Origin: Treponema sp.
GTDB lineage: Bacteria; Spirochaetota; Spirochaetia; Treponematales; Treponemataceae
NCBI GenBank assembly: GCA_024691105.1
Contig: JAILNY010000146.1
Span: 1 to 27,125 of the forward strand
Direction of reading: 5' to 3'
DNA length: 27,125 bases
Below the pieces are notes generated by a model. It saw nothing but the letters and a program-made list of their open reading frames with translations. It searched no databases and had not been told where the DNA came from. This document shows, piece by piece, positions 24,740-27,125 of this stretch (position 1 is its first letter; the number at the start of each line of letters is the position of its first letter). A program made the position numbers and the translations under genes.

Positions 24740-26597
24740 ACTTATCAAGTTCCTTTGTAATATTAAGAACAGAAGTTTTGTTTGAATCGGCCTTCTGGCG
24801 AACAGTTGTAAATGACTCAGAAAAGTTATTTATAACACGCTCAGATTCAATAACAGCATCGTTTACCTGATTTGTAAGCGATACAACCTCGCTGATGTTG
24901 TTCATAATTTTCTGAGTATAATCTGCCTGATTCTTTGCAAGTGTACTTACATCTTCTATCTGGTGTACAATTGTATTTGTATTAGAAAGAATTATATTAG
25001 CATCAGTTGACTGTTGTGCAACTGTAGAAGAAATTTTTTGAACAACTTCGTTCTGCTCTTCAATATCCTTCTGGATTTTATTGAATGCATTACTTGTAAG
25101 TTCCATATTAGAAGAACCAGAGGTCATAGCCTTTGCTACTTCGTTAATAAGATTACTGATATCTTTTGCAGATTTCTGAGTTGATTCAGAAAGCTTACGG
25201 ATTTCGTCTGCAACAACACTAAATCCCTTACCGGCATCACCTGCGTGAGCCGCCTCAATTGCAGCGTTCATCGCAAGAAGGTTTGTCTGAGATGCAACCG
25301 ACTGAATTACCTTGATAACTTCAATCATCTTTTTTGACATTTCAGAAATTGCATTGATAACTTCCTGAGTCTTTTTAACTTCGGCACTACCAGAGACAGA
25401 TTCCTTTGTCAATTCTTCTGCAAGAATCTGTGCACGCTCGATAAGAGTCTTGATTGCCTTAAAGTTATCAACCATCTCTGTCATTGAAATTGCATTTTCC
25501 TTTTCTGAACGCGACTGATTTTCTGTCAACTCACTGACCTTGTTTGCATCGCTGTTAAGCTTTGTAACACCGTTATTTACAGAAGACAATAGCTGACTCT
25601 GATTATTTGATTCAGAACTCATTGATTTAAAGCTTTCTACAATCTGAACGATACCGGCAGAAGAAGACTCTGTAAGCCCAAGTAATTCTTCAGCACTTGA
25701 GTCAACCGAAATAGATTCATTCTTTAAGTTAACAAGTGATTTTCTAAGTGAATCCATAAGGAAGTTCATCTCTGACATTACAATTCCAAAGTCATCAAAT
25801 GTACCAATATAAATACGGCTTCTAAGGTCACCTTCAACACGGAGCTTTTTAATCTGCTCGATTGTCATTACAAGTCGTTTTCTAAGCAGAACAAGGACGA
25901 TGATAATCAAAGGAAGACACAGAATAACACTCTGCGCAAGACCAAAGAAAGCTTTACCGATAAAGTAATCCATGCTCCAGCCGTGACGTATTGCACTGTA
26001 GCCTGAACAGAACAAATGCCATGCAACTGTTCCAAGGATAATAACAAAGGATTTTCCAAGATTAAAAGAAACAGTGCGCTTTTTAAAATTTGCACATGAA
26101 ACAATTTTTAATTTAAGAAATTCTTTTCTTGCCATTGATTCAAAACAGTCAACAGAATATGCAACTGCAACAAAGGCATAAAAGAAAATAAGAATCATAA
26201 TAATAACAAGATCTGTCAGATTGTAATTTACTTTTCCGGCAAGAGTCTTGATGATGATTGTTGCACCGTTACCAATCGGATAACCGGCCATAAGTGCGCA
26301 TGTAGAAATAACCCTGATCTTAAAAAGAATTTGATCTATTCCGCCAAGTTCTTCTTCGGTAATTTCTTCTGTCTCTGCTTTTTTGATCAAATCACGCAGA
26401 GGCTTCATGACAATGTAACCGATAATCGCAATAGAAACAAATACACCCAGCGCAGGACCTAAAACAGCACCCAGCGCAGAAACCCAATCGGACCACGTAG
26501 AACCCTTAATTTGTGTAACCTGAAACGAAGAAAGGAGCGGAACTCCAATCACAGTACTAATTCCAAAGAACAACAGATAGATTTGAAACAGACTCAT
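24729..26597 (-). CDS. Methyl-accepting chemotaxis protein with multi-pass membrane sensor
   Basis: 622 residues. About six hydrophobic helices (5-25, 41-64, 95-117, 129-150, 182-203, 220-238) replace the usual two-helix/periplasmic sensor, so the ligand site is likely within the membrane. A HAMP-like linker (about 240-290) precedes a long coiled coil. The CheA/CheW-binding tip Q-T-N-L-L-A-M-N-A-A-I-E-A-A-H-A-G (436-453) and G-K-G-F-S-V-V-A-D-E-I-R-K-L (457-469) are intact. Gln/Glu pairs flank it for methylation. GGAG five bases before ATG 26597 and a promoter at 26635-26662 support the start. It ends inside the EAL gene on the opposite strand. Confidence 0.94.
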   Translation of the reverse strand: MSLFQIYLLFFGISTVIGVPLLSSFQVTQIKGSTWSDWVSALGAVLGPALGVFVSIAIIGYIVMKPLRDLIKKAETEEITEEELGGIDQILFKIRVISTCALMAGYPIGNGATIIIKTLAGKVNYNLTDLVIIMILIFFYAFVAVAYSVDCFESMARKEFLKLKIVSCANFKKRTVSFNLGKSFVIILGTVAWHLFCSGYSAIRHGWSMDYFIGKAFFGLAQSVILCLPLIIIVLVLLRKRLVMTIEQIKKLRVEGDLRSRIYIGTFDDFGIVMSEMNFLMDSLRKSLVNLKNESISVDSSAEELLGLTESSSAGIVQIVESFKSMSSESNNQSQLLSSVNNGVTKLNSDANKVSELTENQSRSEKENAISMTEMVDNFKAIKTLIERAQILAEELTKESVSGSAEVKKTQEVINAISEMSKKMIEVIKVIQSVASQTNLLAMNAAIEAAHAGDAGKGFSVVADEIRKLSESTQKSAKDISNLINEVAKAMTSGSSNMELTSNAFNKIQKDIEEQNEVVQKISSTVAQQSTDANIILSNTNTIVHQIEDVSTLAKNQADYTQKIMNNISEVVSLTNQVNDAVIESERVINNFSESFTTVRQKADSNKTSVLNITKELDKFKL

Positions 26598-26634
26598 GTT
26601 TTCTCCAAACTTTTATCTCCACCCGTATCTTTAT

Positions 26635-26662
26635 TTTATACTAGAAAAGTGACCTGTGTCAA
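26635..26662 (-). promoter_or_regulatory. Chemoreceptor promoter
   Basis: Minus-sense TTGACA (26657-26662), 16-base spacer, TATAAA (26635-26640). It lies within the 3' part of the small STAS-like ORF and 37 bases upstream of the chemoreceptor ATG. Confidence 0.65.
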
Positions 26663-26827
26663 AGATTTGAGGGAAAATTTTTCCGCGCTGACGTATTTTA
26701 AAAATTGAGATACAGATTCATTTTCATCCAAAGATTTAATTACGTATGCTTTTGCCATTGCAAATGCTTCTTTGCCAGCAGGCCGAGACATCAATACATC
26801 ACCAAAATTATGAACGTCAAAAATCAT
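26636..26827 (-). CDS. Small STAS-like (DUF4325-type?) ORF, possibly truncated
   Basis: 63 residues. The first half, F-G-D-V-L-M-S-R-P-A-G-K-E-A-F-A-M-A-K-A-Y, recalls the N-terminus of STAS-like DUF4325 proteins from memory; the expected continuation (hydrophobic strand, then a Ser-containing loop and D-E-F) is missing and the rest (QFLKYVSAEKF...) looks unrelated. GGAG (26837-26840) is nine bases before ATG 26827 and a terminator lies upstream, so it may be a real start. The chemoreceptor promoter overlaps its end, which favours a gene remnant. It may equally be a short intact gene. Confidence 0.45.
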   Translation of the reverse strand: MIFDVHNFGDVLMSRPAGKEAFAMAKAYVIKSLDENESVSQFLKYVSAEKFSLKSLTQVTFLV

Positions 26828-26847
26828 AATGTATTACTCCAATCTTT

Positions 26848-26879
26848 AATATACGCACACGTAATCTACCACGTATATT
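26848..26879 (-). promoter_or_regulatory. Perfect 8-base inverted repeat upstream of the STAS-like ORF
   Basis: AATATACG (26848-26855) and CGTATATT (26872-26879) are exact reverse complements with 16 bases between. Placed in the leader/promoter zone just ahead of the Shine-Dalgarno. Candidate operator; no clear -35/-10 pair is seen. Confidence 0.45.
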
Positions 26880-26890
26880 TGAAAAAATCC

Positions 26891-26919
26891 AAAAAAAACT
26901 CCATCGTTTTAATGGAGTT
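26891..26919 (-). terminator. Rho-independent terminator of the Sel1-repeat gene
   Basis: Eight-pair perfect stem AACTCCAT / ATGGAGTT with seven-base loop, followed by a U-run (A tract 26891-26898 on plus). It stands 35 bases after the stop of the partial gene at the window edge. Confidence 0.9.
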
Positions 26920-26953
26920 CTGCAATTTTTTCATCTATTTTTCTCACGTAACT

Positions 26954-27125
26954 TCATTTTTGGCACTTACTCGACGCTGCTTTTTCCCTCCAGAACTTAG
27001 ATAATCCAGGGTTTTTCTCAACACCATACCCCTTTTCATAGAATTCTGCTAACCGATGCATAGCAGTTATATTTCCAGTTTGTGCAGCTGATTCAATTGC
27101 TTTAAATTCTTCACTTGGGGATATC
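26954..27125 (-). CDS. Sel1-repeat (TPR-like) protein, C-terminal end only
   Basis: The 56 visible codons before the TGA at 26954 read as one Sel1-like repeat: E-S-A-A-Q-T-G-N-I-T-A-M-H-R-L-A-E-F-Y then E-K-G-Y-G-V-E-K-N, ending L-S-K-F-W-R-E-K-A-A-S-S-K-C-Q-K. This A-x-x-G-x3-A-x3-L-x3-Y...G-x-G-V...W-x-x-K-A-A pattern is typical. Such proteins are protein-interaction scaffolds, often secreted or in signalling. The 5' part is outside the window, so the number of repeats and any signal peptide are unknown. Followed by the terminator at 26891. Confidence 0.75.
   Translation of the reverse strand, partial: ISPSEEFKAIESAAQTGNITAMHRLAEFYEKGYGVEKNPGLSKFWREKAASSKCQK

Noticed and set aside
26705..27004. 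99-residue plus-strand frame near the right edge
   Set aside because: It crosses a perfect minus-strand terminator and lies opposite the Sel1-repeat end; no Shine-Dalgarno or family features.

Overview
The window looks like chromosomal DNA of a Treponema-like spirochaete. The grounds are an archaeal/eukaryotic-type PheRS alpha chain (a known spirochaete peculiarity), a FabV-type enoyl reductase closely resembling Treponema denticola Ter as I remember it, multi-membrane-pass chemoreceptor architecture, FlgD-like C-termini on giant surface proteins, and moderately AT-rich coding DNA. I did this by reading alone; no database search was run. I saw no rRNA, tRNA, CRISPR array, insertion sequence or phage module.

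Layout. Positions 1-5610 hold the 3' end of a giant repetitive surface protein. It is followed by a tightly packed plus-strand series: a coiled spirochaete protein of unknown function, a GAF-GGDEF diguanylate cyclase, a rhomboid protease, two small exported proteins and pheS (10195-11751), closed by a strong terminator. A small accessory stretch follows: a YozE-like gene and a Phd/YefM-VapC toxin-antitoxin pair with its own near-consensus promoter and an overlapping palindrome. From 23883 down to 12950 almost everything is on the minus strand. In transcription order: acyl-CoA synthetase, fabF-fabV (behind a consensus promoter embedded in an inverted-repeat array), hisS, a PilZ protein, an FtsJ/RlmM-like rRNA methyltransferase, exonuclease III, a GNAT-DinB-like fusion, a short radical SAM protein and a DMT exporter, which ends against vapC. 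A plus-strand EAL protein (24056-24739) then overlaps tail to tail with a chemoreceptor (24729-26597). The right edge carries a small STAS-like ORF, a terminator and the C-terminus of a Sel1-repeat protein.

How it fits together. Three parts of a cyclic-di-GMP circuit (GGEEF cyclase with an I-site, PilZ receptor, intact EAL phosphodiesterase) lie within 17 kb, and the phosphodiesterase is physically interlocked with a chemoreceptor gene. Housekeeping functions (two aminoacyl-tRNA synthetases, fatty-acid elongation, rRNA methylation, DNA repair) alternate with these signalling genes.

Most worth a second look: the operator-like array at the fabF promoter; the palindrome on the toxin-antitoxin promoter; the hairpin between the Shine-Dalgarno sequence and start codon of pheS; a family of GC-rich CGCG elements placed just after the stop codons of at least six genes; and the GNAT-DinB fusion. 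I did not find a convincing new multi-gene defence or metabolic system; the novelty here is mainly regulatory.
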